Assembly: GCF_000317285.1 (NCBI RefSeq)
Contig: NZ_AJLN01000037.1
Coordinates: forward strand, 1-64,000
Direction of reading: 5' to 3'
Source of the DNA: Chlorogloeopsis fritschii PCC 6912
GTDB taxonomy: Bacteria > Cyanobacteriota > Cyanobacteriia > Cyanobacteriales > Nostocaceae
Length of the DNA: 64,000 bases
The notes under the pieces were generated by a model, which was not told the origin of the DNA, ran no database searches, and saw only the letters and a list, made by a program, of their open reading frames with translations. Within the stretch, counting starts at the first letter, position 1. Each line of letters starts with the position of its first letter. Below are positions 44,737 to 53,544 of the stretch, piece after piece. The translations under genes were made by a program, and so were the position numbers.

Positions 44737-45348
44737 TTAAGGTTTTCGGCGGTCATTTTTGCCATTTTCTCCAGTTTCTTCCACAATTTCGGATGGCACT
44801 AAACCTGCACGACGAGTGTCAGACGGTAGCTCGTGAGGTTCCATTACACCCTTGGGTAAGTAAACCAATTCTGGCAACGGAGTCACCATTGGATCTAAAT
44901 TTACTTTATAAGGGAGCCTTCCCATCGCTACACTATCGTGGTTCAATTCATGGCGATCGTAGGTGCTAAGTTCGTATTCTTCTGTCATTGACAGACAATT
45001 AGTAGGGCAATATTCGACGCAGTTACCACAGAAAATACAAACACCAAAGTCAATACTGTAATGCTTGAGTGTTTTCTTTTTAGCTGCTTTGTCAAATTCC
45101 CAATCTACTACTGGCAGGTTAATAGGGCAGACGCGAACGCAAACTTCGCATGAAATACACTTATCAAATTCAAAGTGAATTCGACCTCGAAATCGTTCAG
45201 AGGGAATCAGTTTTTCGTAAGGATACTGCACCGTAATTGGACGACGTTGCATATGGTCGAAAGTAACTGACAGCCCTTGCCCAATATATCTAGCTGCTTG
45301 AAAACTTTCTCTAGTGTAGTCGGCAACTTGCTTCAGGAAGTTCAACAT
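44737..45348 (-). CDS. ndhI: NDH-1 subunit I (two 4Fe-4S ferredoxin-like subunit)
   Basis: Electron-transfer subunit of the thylakoid NDH-1 complex, which takes electrons from ferredoxin into plastoquinone. 203 residues with two 4Fe-4S motifs: [12 protein letters not shown] and [23 protein letters not shown] before the ATG is an excellent ribosome site. In cyanobacteria ndhI normally sits in ndhA-ndhI-ndhG-ndhE; here it stands alone, with a divergent C-terminal tail ([12 protein letters not shown]). It may be a second copy. Confidence 0.95.
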   Translation of the reverse strand: MLNFLKQVADYTRESFQAARYIGQGLSVTFDHMQRRPITVQYPYEKLIPSERFRGRIHFEFDKCISCEVCVRVCPINLPVVDWEFDKAAKKKTLKHYSIDFGVCIFCGNCVEYCPTNCLSMTEEYELSTYDRHELNHDSVAMGRLPYKVNLDPMVTPLPELVYLPKGVMEPHELPSDTRRAGLVPSEIVEETGENGKNDRRKP

Positions 45349-45548
45349 TAAGTCCTCCTTTTTAAAAGCCGTTAATGAGCAAGGTAATAGTTGTGATTAA
45401 CAGCTTCCTCTATCGAATGAAAGACCTAAAGTTAAGTTTATTTGTAATTAGGATAACAAAATATTGTTACAGTTTTTTAGCTAATTCAAAATTATACCAT
45501 TTCACGTTAATTGCGATACACATAAATTTTGTAAACACACAATCTTGA

Positions 45549-46190
45549 CTAATTATCAAAAAGCGCTCCACTCAAATCAGCCCCTTTTAAGTCTGCTTGG
45601 GAAAGATTAGTACCTCTCAAGTCTGCTTCACTTAAATTGGCATTGTTCAAGCAAGCATAACTTAAATTTGCTCCTTTCAAATCTGCCCGTGATAGGTTTG
45701 CTGAGAGCAAATTAGCTCTAACCAATCGTGACTGACTCAAGTTAGTATCGCTTAAATTTGCATCTTGAATATCTGCTGCTGTAAAGTCTGCTTTAGTAAG
45801 ATTAGTTCCACTCAAATTAGCAAAATTAAGTTTAGCTCTACTTAAATCTACTTCACTCAAAAAAAGCGAACAGAGCTTGGCACATCTTAGATTAGCATTA
45901 GTAAAATTTCTTTCTCCGATCGCATAACGACGCAGAAGTTCCTCAGTTGTCAATCTATTTAAAACAGCAACCCAAGCACCTTGATAACACCATCCAGTAT
46001 CCATCAGAGTTGCAGCAGTATTAAGAGCTACCTCATCACATTTAGACATGACCACACCATTACAGCCATCCCACTCTCCTTTGAGCATAAAGGCAATTTC
46101 ATTAGCGGCGGCAATTGAATCAAACAGCAAAACAGATTTTTGAGGTCTTTTTAACCAGCTATTTAAAGTAGTTAATATGATGTTTTTCAT
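45549..46190 (-). CDS. Pentapeptide-repeat protein
   Basis: 213 residues. The N-terminal ~90 residues form a separate domain (LLFDSIAAANEIAFMLKGEW). From about 95 on there are some 20 pentapeptide repeats of the A(D/N)LxX type (ANLSGTNLTKADFTAADIQ and on), which fold into a right-handed beta helix. No signal peptide. The role of such proteins in cyanobacteria is mostly unknown. Confidence 0.9.
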   Translation of the reverse strand: MKNIILTTLNSWLKRPQKSVLLFDSIAAANEIAFMLKGEWDGCNGVVMSKCDEVALNTAATLMDTGWCYQGAWVAVLNRLTTEELLRRYAIGERNFTNANLRCAKLCSLFLSEVDLSRAKLNFANLSGTNLTKADFTAADIQDANLSDTNLSQSRLVRANLLSANLSRADLKGANLSYACLNNANLSEADLRGTNLSQADLKGADLSGALFDN

Positions 46191-46331
46191 TTTTGAATTA
46201 ACTTTATGTAAAAAACAATCGGAGCTAGAGACACTCCAACTCCGCGCTATTTATTTTGTATGCGAATAATCCATCAATACTCTGCTTTTAGCCTTTATAC
46301 CCAAAGATTTCCAGTTTTTACGCGCCGCTGA

Positions 46332-46637
46332 TTAGTTTAAGGAGACAGCATTAACATCAATCACAGCAGGTGTTTGAGTAGGATTGGCTGTGGCAGAATT
46401 GCCTTTTTGACGATTTTTGAGTTTTTCTGCAACAATTTGGGAAACTTCTGCAATGACTAAGCTAGCAATTAAACCATCATCAAGCCATCCCAAAATAGGT
46501 ACAACATCGGGTGAAATGTCCAATGGGCTGACTAAATACACTAAGCCAGCAATAATTGCAAACCAGCGATATTTAGAATTACGGAAAATTTTACGAATTT
46601 TGTCTACTAATAGTTGAGTAAAAAATCTCTTGCCCAT
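46332..46637 (-). CDS. DUF1232 (YkvA-like) small membrane protein
   Basis: 101 residues. A basic amphipathic start (FFTQLLVDKIRKIFRN), then the DUF1232 core (YLVSPLDISPDVVPILGWLDDG), with one or two membrane segments, and a polar tail. GAGGG upstream supports the ATG. The function of this family is not established. Confidence 0.9.
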   Translation of the reverse strand: MGKRFFTQLLVDKIRKIFRNSKYRWFAIIAGLVYLVSPLDISPDVVPILGWLDDGLIASLVIAEVSQIVAEKLKNRQKGNSATANPTQTPAVIDVNAVSLN

Positions 46638-47313
46638 TGAATATGCCCTCTAACTAACAACATTATCTTGACAAATTTATACGTAAAAGTCTGGTGTAGA
46701 TAACCCTTGGTTTTGTAGTGAAATTTCACCGCCCAATCTATGTGTGGTTAACCGTATGTTATCGGTACAAGCTAATACCAGTCTGGCTTTACACCTGTTT
46801 ACGTTATGGTTGGGAACAGGAAAAGAGGACGTGGGGGCAAGAGAGCACCAGGAGCAGAGGGCAGGGGGTAGGGAGGCAGAGGAGAACTACTAACCACTCC
46901 ACTGTACGCGGGGAACCCGCGCAACGCGCTGCCTCCCCTACTAACTACTGTACGGGCGGGTTTAAAAGATAAATTATCCGTTTGAGCAGCAAGATTATCA
47001 ACAAAACCCGCCCCTACTAACCAATGACCAATGTCTATAAAACTTTATATAAAGAATTACTCCTTTCTCACAACTTCCTCACATTTTTTTCTTAGCCTGG
47101 TACTAGAAGCCAATCAAAAATTAAATCAAAAAATCATTTCCTCTATTTCGGATGGAGATAAGCATAATCTTCTGTTGCATTGCGATATTGGAATACATCG
47201 TTGCAATGGTACTAATGTTATGTCGCCATCAAACAAGGAAGGTACAGAAGCAAGATTATGAGCTAAAAGCTATCTTTGGCTTAGTACAGCATTGAATAAC
47301 GAAAAATCGGACA
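46638..47313. other. Repeat-rich intergenic region before pckA
   Basis: It holds a G/A-rich tract (46800-46890), the CGCAACGCGCTGCC module (46921 region), the palindromic repeat copy at 46947-47013, then AT-rich sequence that must carry the pckA promoter. The frames seen are repeat artefacts. Confidence 0.5.
46947..47013. repeat. Dispersed palindromic repeat (GCGGGTTT arms), copy 2
   Basis: Same element as at 35109-35173: it starts ACTGTACGGGCGGGTTTAAA and ends AAACCCGCCC. Confidence 0.75.
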
Positions 47314-49002
47314 ATGACAGAAAATCTATTTGTACAGACCTGGCTTGACGGCGTGCCGTTAATCAATGGCAGTTCAGTGGAGTCGCCAATGCCTGGGAAC
47401 GTGATGCACAACAACTATGCTCTAGAAGAGCAAGGTATCCTCAACCCTGGTAATGTCTACTGGAATCTTTCGACTCCAGCCCTTTATGAAGAAGCTATTC
47501 GACGCCAAGAGGGGGTTATGGCGGCTGAGGGGCCATTAGTTGTGCGTACTGGTCAGCATACAGGGCGATCGCCAAATGACAAATTCATTGTCCGCGAATC
47601 CAGCAGCGCTAACGAGGTTTGGTGGGGGAAGGTGAATTATCCCATCAGCGAGCATCGTTTTGAGGCTCTACACGCAAGAATGCTGGCATATATGCAAGGA
47701 CGAGATGTGTTTGTTCAAGACTATTATGCTGGTGCCGATCCCACCTATCAGCTTTCGATTCGCTTCATTACCGAGACGGCATGGCATAGTATCTTTGTTC
47801 GCAACCTATTTATTGAACCATCGCGGCAGGAACTCGCTAGTTTTGTACCTGATTTTACTGTAATCGCTCTGCCCAACTTTCATGCCAAACCAGAAATTGA
47901 TGGTACCCACTCAGATGTCTTTATTGTCTTAAATTTCGCCCGCAAATTAATTTTGATTGGTGGCACCAGTTATGCTGGTGAGATTAAAAAATCCATATTT
48001 ACAACCCTTAATTATCTGCTACCTCACCATCGCGTCTTGCCGATGCATTGTGCTGCTAATGTTGGGCACAGCGGAGATGTGGCTTTGTTTTTTGGATTGT
48101 CTGGTACAGGTAAAACGACTCTTTCCGCCGATTCCAAACGCACACTGATTGGTGATGATGAACATGGTTGGAGCGATCGCGGGATTTTCAATTTTGAGGG
48201 TGGCTGTTATGCCAAGTTAATTCGACTGTCTAAAGAAGCGGAACCGGAAATTTATCAGACAACGCAGCGCTTTGGCAGCATTCTAGAAAATGTTGTGATT
48301 AACCCTCTCACCAGACATTTAGATTTAAATGATGCCAGTATCACTGAAAATACTCGTGGGGCTTACTCAATTGAGTATATAAGCAATGCCAGTTCAACTG
48401 GAATGACTGGCCATCCGCAAAATATTATTTTCCTGACTGCTGACGCTCTGGGAGTATTGCCACCAATCGCCCGGTTGACTAACGAACAGGCGATGTATCA
48501 TTTTTTAAGTGGCTATACAGCAAAGGTAGCCGGGACAGAAAAAGGATTGGGACACGAGCCTCAGGCAGTCTTTAGTGCTTGCTTCGGCGCACCTTTTATG
48601 GCTTTGCACCCCAGTGTTTATGCGGCTTTATTAGGGCAAAAAATTGAACATCACAAAGTAAAAGTGTGGCTGGTAAATACAGGTTGGACAGGGGGAACTT
48701 ATGGTGTAGGAGAACGCATCCCGATCAAGCAGACTCGTGCTATGTTAACAGCAGCCCTGAGTGGCGCACTGGACGAAATACCCACAAAGATTAATCCGGT
48801 ATTTGGTTTTCATGTCCCCGTTCACTGTCCTGGAGTGTCTGACGAGTTACTAACTCCTCGCTTGACTTGGAGCGATCCTGATGCCTACGATATCCAAGCT
48901 CATAAGCTTGCAGAAATGTTTGTGGAAAATTTTAAGCAGTTTGCAGATGGAGTTGCTCCTCAAGTGCTATTGGGCGGGCCTATGGTAGGCAAAGAAAATT
49001 AA
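47314..49002 (+). CDS. pckA: ATP-dependent phosphoenolpyruvate carboxykinase
   Basis: Converts oxaloacetate and ATP to phosphoenolpyruvate, CO2 and ADP in the cytoplasm. 562 residues, slightly longer than the usual ~540. Motifs: RTGQHTGRSPNDKFIV near the N-terminus, the kinase-1a P-loop GLSGTGKTTLS, the metal/kinase-2 region LIGDDEHGW, ENVV and NTGWTGG(T)YG near the end. Many cyanobacteria lack this enzyme and rely on PEP carboxylase, so its presence suggests gluconeogenic or C4-like carbon flow. Single gene. Confidence 0.97.
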   Translation: MTENLFVQTWLDGVPLINGSSVESPMPGNVMHNNYALEEQGILNPGNVYWNLSTPALYEEAIRRQEGVMAAEGPLVVRTGQHTGRSPNDKFIVRESSSANEVWWGKVNYPISEHRFEALHARMLAYMQGRDVFVQDYYAGADPTYQLSIRFITETAWHSIFVRNLFIEPSRQELASFVPDFTVIALPNFHAKPEIDGTHSDVFIVLNFARKLILIGGTSYAGEIKKSIFTTLNYLLPHHRVLPMHCAANVGHSGDVALFFGLSGTGKTTLSADSKRTLIGDDEHGWSDRGIFNFEGGCYAKLIRLSKEAEPEIYQTTQRFGSILENVVINPLTRHLDLNDASITENTRGAYSIEYISNASSTGMTGHPQNIIFLTADALGVLPPIARLTNEQAMYHFLSGYTAKVAGTEKGLGHEPQAVFSACFGAPFMALHPSVYAALLGQKIEHHKVKVWLVNTGWTGGTYGVGERIPIKQTRAMLTAALSGALDEIPTKINPVFGFHVPVHCPGVSDELLTPRLTWSDPDAYDIQAHKLAEMFVENFKQFADGVAPQVLLGGPMVGKEN

Positions 49003-49115
49003 TTTCTCAATAAAAAAGCCAGTAGAAGAAACACTACTGACTAACAGTAAAGCCAATTAGAAGTTATAGAGGAATCATGGTCTAGAAATAAGAATTCCAG
49101 AGACTGAATACTTGT

Positions 49116-49142
49116 GTAAAGTTATATGCAATTTTTATGCAA
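49116..49142. promoter_or_regulatory. Candidate operator, copy 1 (ATGCAA direct repeat)
   Basis: GTAAAGTTATATGCAATTTT then ATGCAAC: ATGCAA twice, 11 bp apart. The same block with two differences lies at 49384-49410. Confidence 0.4.
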
Positions 49143-49383
49143 CATCTGGTGATTTGTCTTTCAACAATGCGATCGCCTTACATTTTGATATCTCAAGCCG
49201 GAGTATAAATGAATTGAAAATACTTGGAATTTGGAGCGTTAAACAGAACTTACAAAAATCGTCGCCGGAGTTTTAGCTGCAAGAAAAAAGCTAGTGGGAC
49301 ACACACCACTAGCAAAAAGCAAGCCAAAATGTAAAGTCAATCTCATGAACTAAAGTTGATGATTCCAAAAAACAATCGCCTCG

Positions 49384-49410
49384 TAAAGTTATATGCAACT
49401 TTCATGCAAC
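49384..49410. promoter_or_regulatory. Candidate operator, copy 2 (ATGCAA direct repeat)
   Basis: GTAAAGTTATATGCAACTTT then ATGCAAC, again with ATGCAA 11 bp apart, about 210 bp before the MBL-fold gene. Confidence 0.4.
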
Positions 49411-49461
49411 GCCATAGGGATATTTAGTGGAATATATATGCATTTTTGGTAATTTTAGGGT

Positions 49462-49520
49462 GTGTTGCAGCTATTTTTCGTTCTCTTAAACTCTCATATC
49501 TTTACATAGCCGCAACGAAG
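49462..49520. repeat. Dispersed palindromic repeat, copy 2
   Basis: Shares the core CTCTTAAACTCTCA(A/T)ATC and inverted arms (TTGCAGCTA/TAGCCGCAA) with copy 1 at 14241-14300. Confidence 0.7.
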
Positions 49521-49621
49521 TGTACTTGCTTTTTGCCATCCCTGCTAATTTCCACAAATTGCCCGATCGGATATGCCATTGCAGTGTATGCTGGCAAGGA
49601 GGCTATTCAAAAATCTATCTT

Positions 49622-50230
49622 ATGAAATTACTACACCGTTCTGACTTGTATGGATGGTCGAGTTTTGATGAAGAACGCAATGTAGATTTCAATAGCGTTG
49701 CTTGGATTCGTCCCCAGGGAAACATCCTTATAGATCCATTAGGTTTATCAAGCTACGACTGGAAACATCTTAATGACTTAGGTGGTGCAAGTTGGATCGT
49801 TATTACTAACTCCGATCATGTACGTGCTGCCAAGCAAATCGCTAATTCTTTTAGTGCTAAAATGGCAGGCCCGATCGCTGAAAAAGACTATTTTCCGATT
49901 AAGTGCGATCGCTGGCTTGCTGATGGTGATGAGTTAGTATCGGGATTACAGGTACTCGAATTACATGGCTCAAAAACTCCAGGCGAGTTAGCATTGCTTT
50001 TAGAAAAAACAACCCTAATTACTGGTGACTTGGTACGAGCACATAAAGCGGGCAGTTTAATGATTTTACCCGATGCCAAACTTTCTAATCGAGCAGAAGC
50101 TGTTGCTTCAGTTCAGAGATTAGCAAAGATAAAGGAAATAGAGGCTGTACTAGTGGGTGATGGCTGGTCGGTATTCCGAAATGGGAGCCTGATCTTACAA
50201 GAACTTGCCGTTAACCTAAGCAAATCTTGA
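49622..50230 (+). CDS. MBL-fold metallohydrolase-like protein
   Basis: 202 residues from ATG 49622; the frame is open from 49520 but the earlier part overlaps a repeat. It has the layout of a metallo-beta-lactamase fold (NILIDPLGL, WIVITNSDHVRAAK, LELHGSKTPGELALLL, TLITGDLVRAHKAG) but the HxHxDH metal motif is reduced to NSDH, so metal binding may be lost or altered. Function unknown. Confidence 0.75.
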   Translation: MKLLHRSDLYGWSSFDEERNVDFNSVAWIRPQGNILIDPLGLSSYDWKHLNDLGGASWIVITNSDHVRAAKQIANSFSAKMAGPIAEKDYFPIKCDRWLADGDELVSGLQVLELHGSKTPGELALLLEKTTLITGDLVRAHKAGSLMILPDAKLSNRAEAVASVQRLAKIKEIEAVLVGDGWSVFRNGSLILQELAVNLSKS

Positions 50231-50495
50231 GGAACTAGCACAAGAACGCAGTCCCAATGAACTCACTAAATATGAAAAAGGACATTGGGCATTGCTACAA
50301 AAATTTCTTCCCTACACCCTTTTTCAAGCTAAACTGTCATATTAAGTTCGTCGAATTCGTTATTATAAACACTCTATAAACACTCTTAAAAACTCTCTGC
50401 GCCTGGTGCGTCTTTGCGTGAGCTTTAATCATAACTGCTTTGTCGGACATGATATCATGCAATAAATCACACAAATAGCCAATAAGAATCTCTTT

Positions 50496-50535
50496 TCCCT
50501 AGCCCCTAGTCCCTAGCCCCTAGCCCCTAACCCCT
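50496..50535. repeat. Heptameric short tandem repeat (CCCCTAG type)
   Basis: CCCTAGC/CCCTAGT units. It overlaps the 3' end of the MFS gene, so the last residues (EGLGARG) are repeat-encoded. Confidence 0.75.
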
Positions 50536-51763
50536 CTTTTCTACCACAATTAACAGATGATTTGAGACTGAGGGCAAATCCTGCTGTTAACAGCGTCAGA
50601 ACCCCAGTTACCCAAAAAGGAGCGCTATAGCTAATACTGACGAGTAAACCTGCTACAGCAGGGCCGATCGCATTCGAGATACTTAGGTAAGATGCATTAA
50701 TTCCTTGAACTTCACCTTGTTCGCGATCGCTGCTATTAAGAGATAAGATAGCGCCGATCAGTGGGATTGGAAATGAATTAGTGATGCCTAAAAGACACGC
50801 TAAAATAACGAACGCAGGCAACACTGGAAAGACAGGAATTAGTAGAAAAACTGCGGCTCGTCCAGCAATTGCCACAGCTAGAATATTGGCAAGATTAAAC
50901 CGCTTTGTCAGCGCTTCGACAGCAAAAATTTGTGTAAGCACACCGACTACACCAATGAGTGTAAATACGATCGCCAAAGTTTGGGCATCTTGATTGAGAA
51001 TATTGAGGAAGAAGGGTTGAAAGGCAAAGGTAAAAATTGTAAACGTAAAGCCGCTAAAAAACGTTAGCACAAATGCTTTACCAAGCTTTGGATGTAAAGC
51101 AGACTGAAAGATTTTGCTAAAACCAAACATTTGCCAACTCAGTTGCAGTTTCTGTCGTTGTGGTAAAGTTTCTGGCAGTAGCAACCAAGTTAGAACAACA
51201 GCTAAAAAGGCAATAATCGCTCCTGCAAAAAAGCTCATCCCCAATGAGGAAACTCCTGGCAAAGTTGGTAAAAGTTGAGCAAAGTAACTAATAGCAGGGC
51301 CTGTAACAAATCCTAAGCGAAAAGCAGCATCAAGCAATCCAAATGCTTTAGCGCGATCGCTTGGTGCAGTTGTGTCAGTAATAATAGCTCTAGCAATGGA
51401 AGTGTTTCCTCCTGTCAAACCATCGAAAATGCGAGCAGCAAAAAGTAACCAGGCAACAGGTGCAAAGCTGGCAAGCAAATTTGCAGCGACAGTTCCGATA
51501 AGGCTAATGACAAGAAGCGGCTTGCGTCCCATTAAGTCAGAAAAGCGCCCCAAAATAGGAGTAGCGATGAATTGAGCGATCGCATAACCTGTAGTAAGTA
51601 AGCTGGCTTGAAAATCGCTAAGTCCAAATTGTTTGGCGTAGGGATAAAGAATTGGAATAATAATTGTGAAACTGACTGAGTTAATAAACGCAATCAGAGC
51701 GATAATCCAAAATTTCAGAGGTAGGTCGAACTTCGCTTTTAGGGCTTTCAACGGACGCATCAT
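50513..51763 (-). CDS. MFS exporter (TetA/MdtG-like drug:H+ antiporter)
   Basis: 416 residues with 12 hydrophobic segments. The loop 2-3 motif A is GRFSDLMGRKPLLV, typical of the major facilitator superfamily, and RIFDGLTGGNTSIARA in segment 4-5 fits the DHA1 drug-antiporter group with TetA. The C-terminal end runs into a CCCCTAG heptamer repeat, which replaced the original stop. It starts with two ATGs (51758-51763). Confidence 0.9.
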   Translation of the reverse strand: MMRPLKALKAKFDLPLKFWIIALIAFINSVSFTIIIPILYPYAKQFGLSDFQASLLTTGYAIAQFIATPILGRFSDLMGRKPLLVISLIGTVAANLLASFAPVAWLLFAARIFDGLTGGNTSIARAIITDTTAPSDRAKAFGLLDAAFRLGFVTGPAISYFAQLLPTLPGVSSLGMSFFAGAIIAFLAVVLTWLLLPETLPQRQKLQLSWQMFGFSKIFQSALHPKLGKAFVLTFFSGFTFTIFTFAFQPFFLNILNQDAQTLAIVFTLIGVVGVLTQIFAVEALTKRFNLANILAVAIAGRAAVFLLIPVFPVLPAFVILACLLGITNSFPIPLIGAILSLNSSDREQGEVQGINASYLSISNAIGPAVAGLLVSISYSAPFWVTGVLTLLTAGFALSLKSSVNCGRKEGLGARG

Positions 51764-51798
51764 TAAAAGGGAACAGACATAAAAGTTTGAACACTCAT

Positions 51799-51827
51799 AT
51801 CCCCGACTTCCTCAAGAAATCGGGGAT
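51799..51827. repeat. Hairpin between MFS and serine hydrolase genes
   Basis: ATCCCCGA (51799-51806) and TCGGGGAT (51820-51827) form an 8-bp stem; there is no T-run, so it is more likely a dispersed repeat or a processing hairpin. Confidence 0.5.
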
Positions 51828-51850
51828 CTAGGCAAAAAACTAGCTTTTCA

Positions 51851-52792
51851 CTATGCCATATTGGCAACGGCTTCTACAAAACTTTGAGAAACAAAAGGCA
51901 GGATATCACGATTTCTAGCATTCGCTTTGCCTTCGGTGAATACTACCAAGAGGTAGGGACGGCAATCTGGTATTTCAATATACGCTACATCATGGCGAAC
52001 TTGACTAGTCCAACCCGCCTTTGACCAAATTTGTGCTGTTTGGGGAAGCCCACCGCCCAGAAAACCGGTAACTTGATCTTCTTCAACATCCTTGGGCAAT
52101 TCGTCAGGATTAAGACTGCGTTTGAGTAAAGCCATCATCGATTGCGATCGCCCACCAGACACCGCTACTCCCCCGACAATACTATGTAATAGTCTAGCAG
52201 TAGCATTTGTTGTCAGCATATTGCGATTTTCTAGTAGCTGACCATAGAATACGCGTTCGCGTCCGTATGGCCCATCACACCAGGTTTTTTGGCAAGCGTT
52301 AATCGTTTCCATCTCTGCCCACCCCAAAGACTGATAATAGCGATTCACAAGATTGCGTTGTAGTTTCCATGTCTCAAAAGGCCCTGGTGGTAACTCCGGC
52401 CCTGATGTTGTGCCAGTTAGCACATCTATCACTAAGCTGGTAGCATCATTGCTAGAATCCACAATCATATCGCGCATGGCTCTTTCTAACTCTGTGGAGG
52501 TTTGCAGCATCCCTGACTCCAGCCATTCTTGTATCGCCACCAAGTAAAACAATTTCACCACACTGGCTGGGTAAATTCGCTCAACACCTCTATAAGTGAA
52601 ACCACGGATGGGATGATTCCAAAAGGCATCTGGAGTGAGAGCGCCACCAGTATTTACTAGTACAGGTGGATCGTAGACAATCCAAGTTAGGGCAATTTGG
52701 TTACGGGCTAAGGTCGGAAATTTTGCCCAAGTAGCCTCTAAAATGCCATTGCCTAACTGTTCGAGTTGTTCGTCTTTATTGAAGAAAGCCAT
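51851..52792 (-). CDS. Serine hydrolase of the class A beta-lactamase/PBP-like fold
   Basis: 313 residues from ATG 52790-52792 (a longer start at 52837 is possible). The active-site motifs are SxxK as SVVK (ERIYPASVVKLF), SxN as SSN (IVDSSNDA) and K-T-G reduced to KAG (SKAGWTS). No signal peptide is visible, so a cytoplasmic place is implied, odd for a penicillin-recognising enzyme. The divergent NlpC/P60 gene starts 15 bp away, so the two may form a cell-wall or peptide-hydrolase pair with a shared promoter. Confidence 0.85.
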   Translation of the reverse strand: MAFFNKDEQLEQLGNGILEATWAKFPTLARNQIALTWIVYDPPVLVNTGGALTPDAFWNHPIRGFTYRGVERIYPASVVKLFYLVAIQEWLESGMLQTSTELERAMRDMIVDSSNDATSLVIDVLTGTTSGPELPPGPFETWKLQRNLVNRYYQSLGWAEMETINACQKTWCDGPYGRERVFYGQLLENRNMLTTNATARLLHSIVGGVAVSGGRSQSMMALLKRSLNPDELPKDVEEDQVTGFLGGGLPQTAQIWSKAGWTSQVRHDVAYIEIPDCRPYLLVVFTEGKANARNRDILPFVSQSFVEAVANMA

Positions 52793-52807
52793 TGTTATTC
52801 TTGTAGG

Positions 52808-53542
52808 ATGTCCCTTAATCTCAAATCCAAAATCCAAAATCTCATCTTAGGTGAGTACGAGTGTCTCGCTAACATAAACATATACGATTCTCCCGAATGT
52901 ACACGCCTAGCAACACAAGCCGCATCCGGACGACATTTACGGGTGACATCAAGTGATAGGGATGCACAGACGGGCAATGAAACATCTGTACAGGTATGTT
53001 TGTGTGAGGATGATTATCCAGGGTGGTTATCGCTTGCAGATTTAAATTTATTACAGACTGCTACTGTACTTTATCAGGCTAAATCTTTTTCAGAATCTGA
53101 AGTTAGAAAAATGCTACCAGAGGTAATAGCTTTTACCTACAAAGCGATGGAACAGCCTAATTATTACCTTTGGGGTGGTACAGTCGGGCCAAATTATGAC
53201 TGTTCCGGTTTGATGCAAGCAGCTTTTTGTTCGGTAGGTATTTGGTTACCCAGAGACGCCTATCAGCAGGAAGCTTTTACCCACCCAATCGCAATTTCAG
53301 AATTAGAAATAGGCGATCTCATATTCTTCGGGACTCCCCAAAAAGCCACTCATGTGGGACTCTATTTAGGAGATGGTCGTTACATCCATAGTTCTGGGAA
53401 AGATAAAGGACGTAACGGTATAGGGATTGACATTCTCTCGGAACAAGGTGATGAGGTTAGTCAGTCATACTACCAGCAGCTACGTGGTGCTGGCAGAGTG
53501 GTGAAGAGTTACGAACCGCATAGTCACAAAGGACACGAATAG
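52808..53542 (+). CDS. NlpC/P60 cell-wall peptidase (gamma-D-glutamyl-diamino acid endopeptidase type)
   Basis: 244 residues from ATG 52808. An SH3b-like domain (about 12-105) precedes the NlpC/P60 domain (about 110-235), with the catalytic Cys in YDCSGL, His in THVGLYLG and a third residue in the YIHSSG segment. This is the domain plan of the Anabaena and Nostoc punctiforme enzymes that cut gamma-D-Glu-diaminopimelate bonds for murein recycling. No signal peptide, which fits a recycling enzyme. The next gene starts 2 bp after its stop. Confidence 0.92.
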   Translation: MSLNLKSKIQNLILGEYECLANINIYDSPECTRLATQAASGRHLRVTSSDRDAQTGNETSVQVCLCEDDYPGWLSLADLNLLQTATVLYQAKSFSESEVRKMLPEVIAFTYKAMEQPNYYLWGGTVGPNYDCSGLMQAAFCSVGIWLPRDAYQQEAFTHPIAISELEIGDLIFFGTPQKATHVGLYLGDGRYIHSSGKDKGRNGIGIDILSEQGDEVSQSYYQQLRGAGRVVKSYEPHSHKGHE

Positions 53543-53544
53543 GT

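Larger units (their letters stand above)
49003..49621. other. Intergenic region with two 11-bp-phased repeat pairs
   Basis: Contains the paired ATGCAA motifs at 49116-49142 and 49384-49410 and palindromic repeat copy 2 at 49462-49520. No gene was found. Confidence 0.5.

Noticed and set aside
46718-46972. 84-codon frame rich in Arg/Gly
   Set aside because: Encoded by the G/A-rich tract and dispersed repeats.
47031-47261. Plus-strand 76-codon frame before pckA
   Set aside because: Follows repeat DNA, no ribosome site, no recognisable sequence; probable pckA leader.
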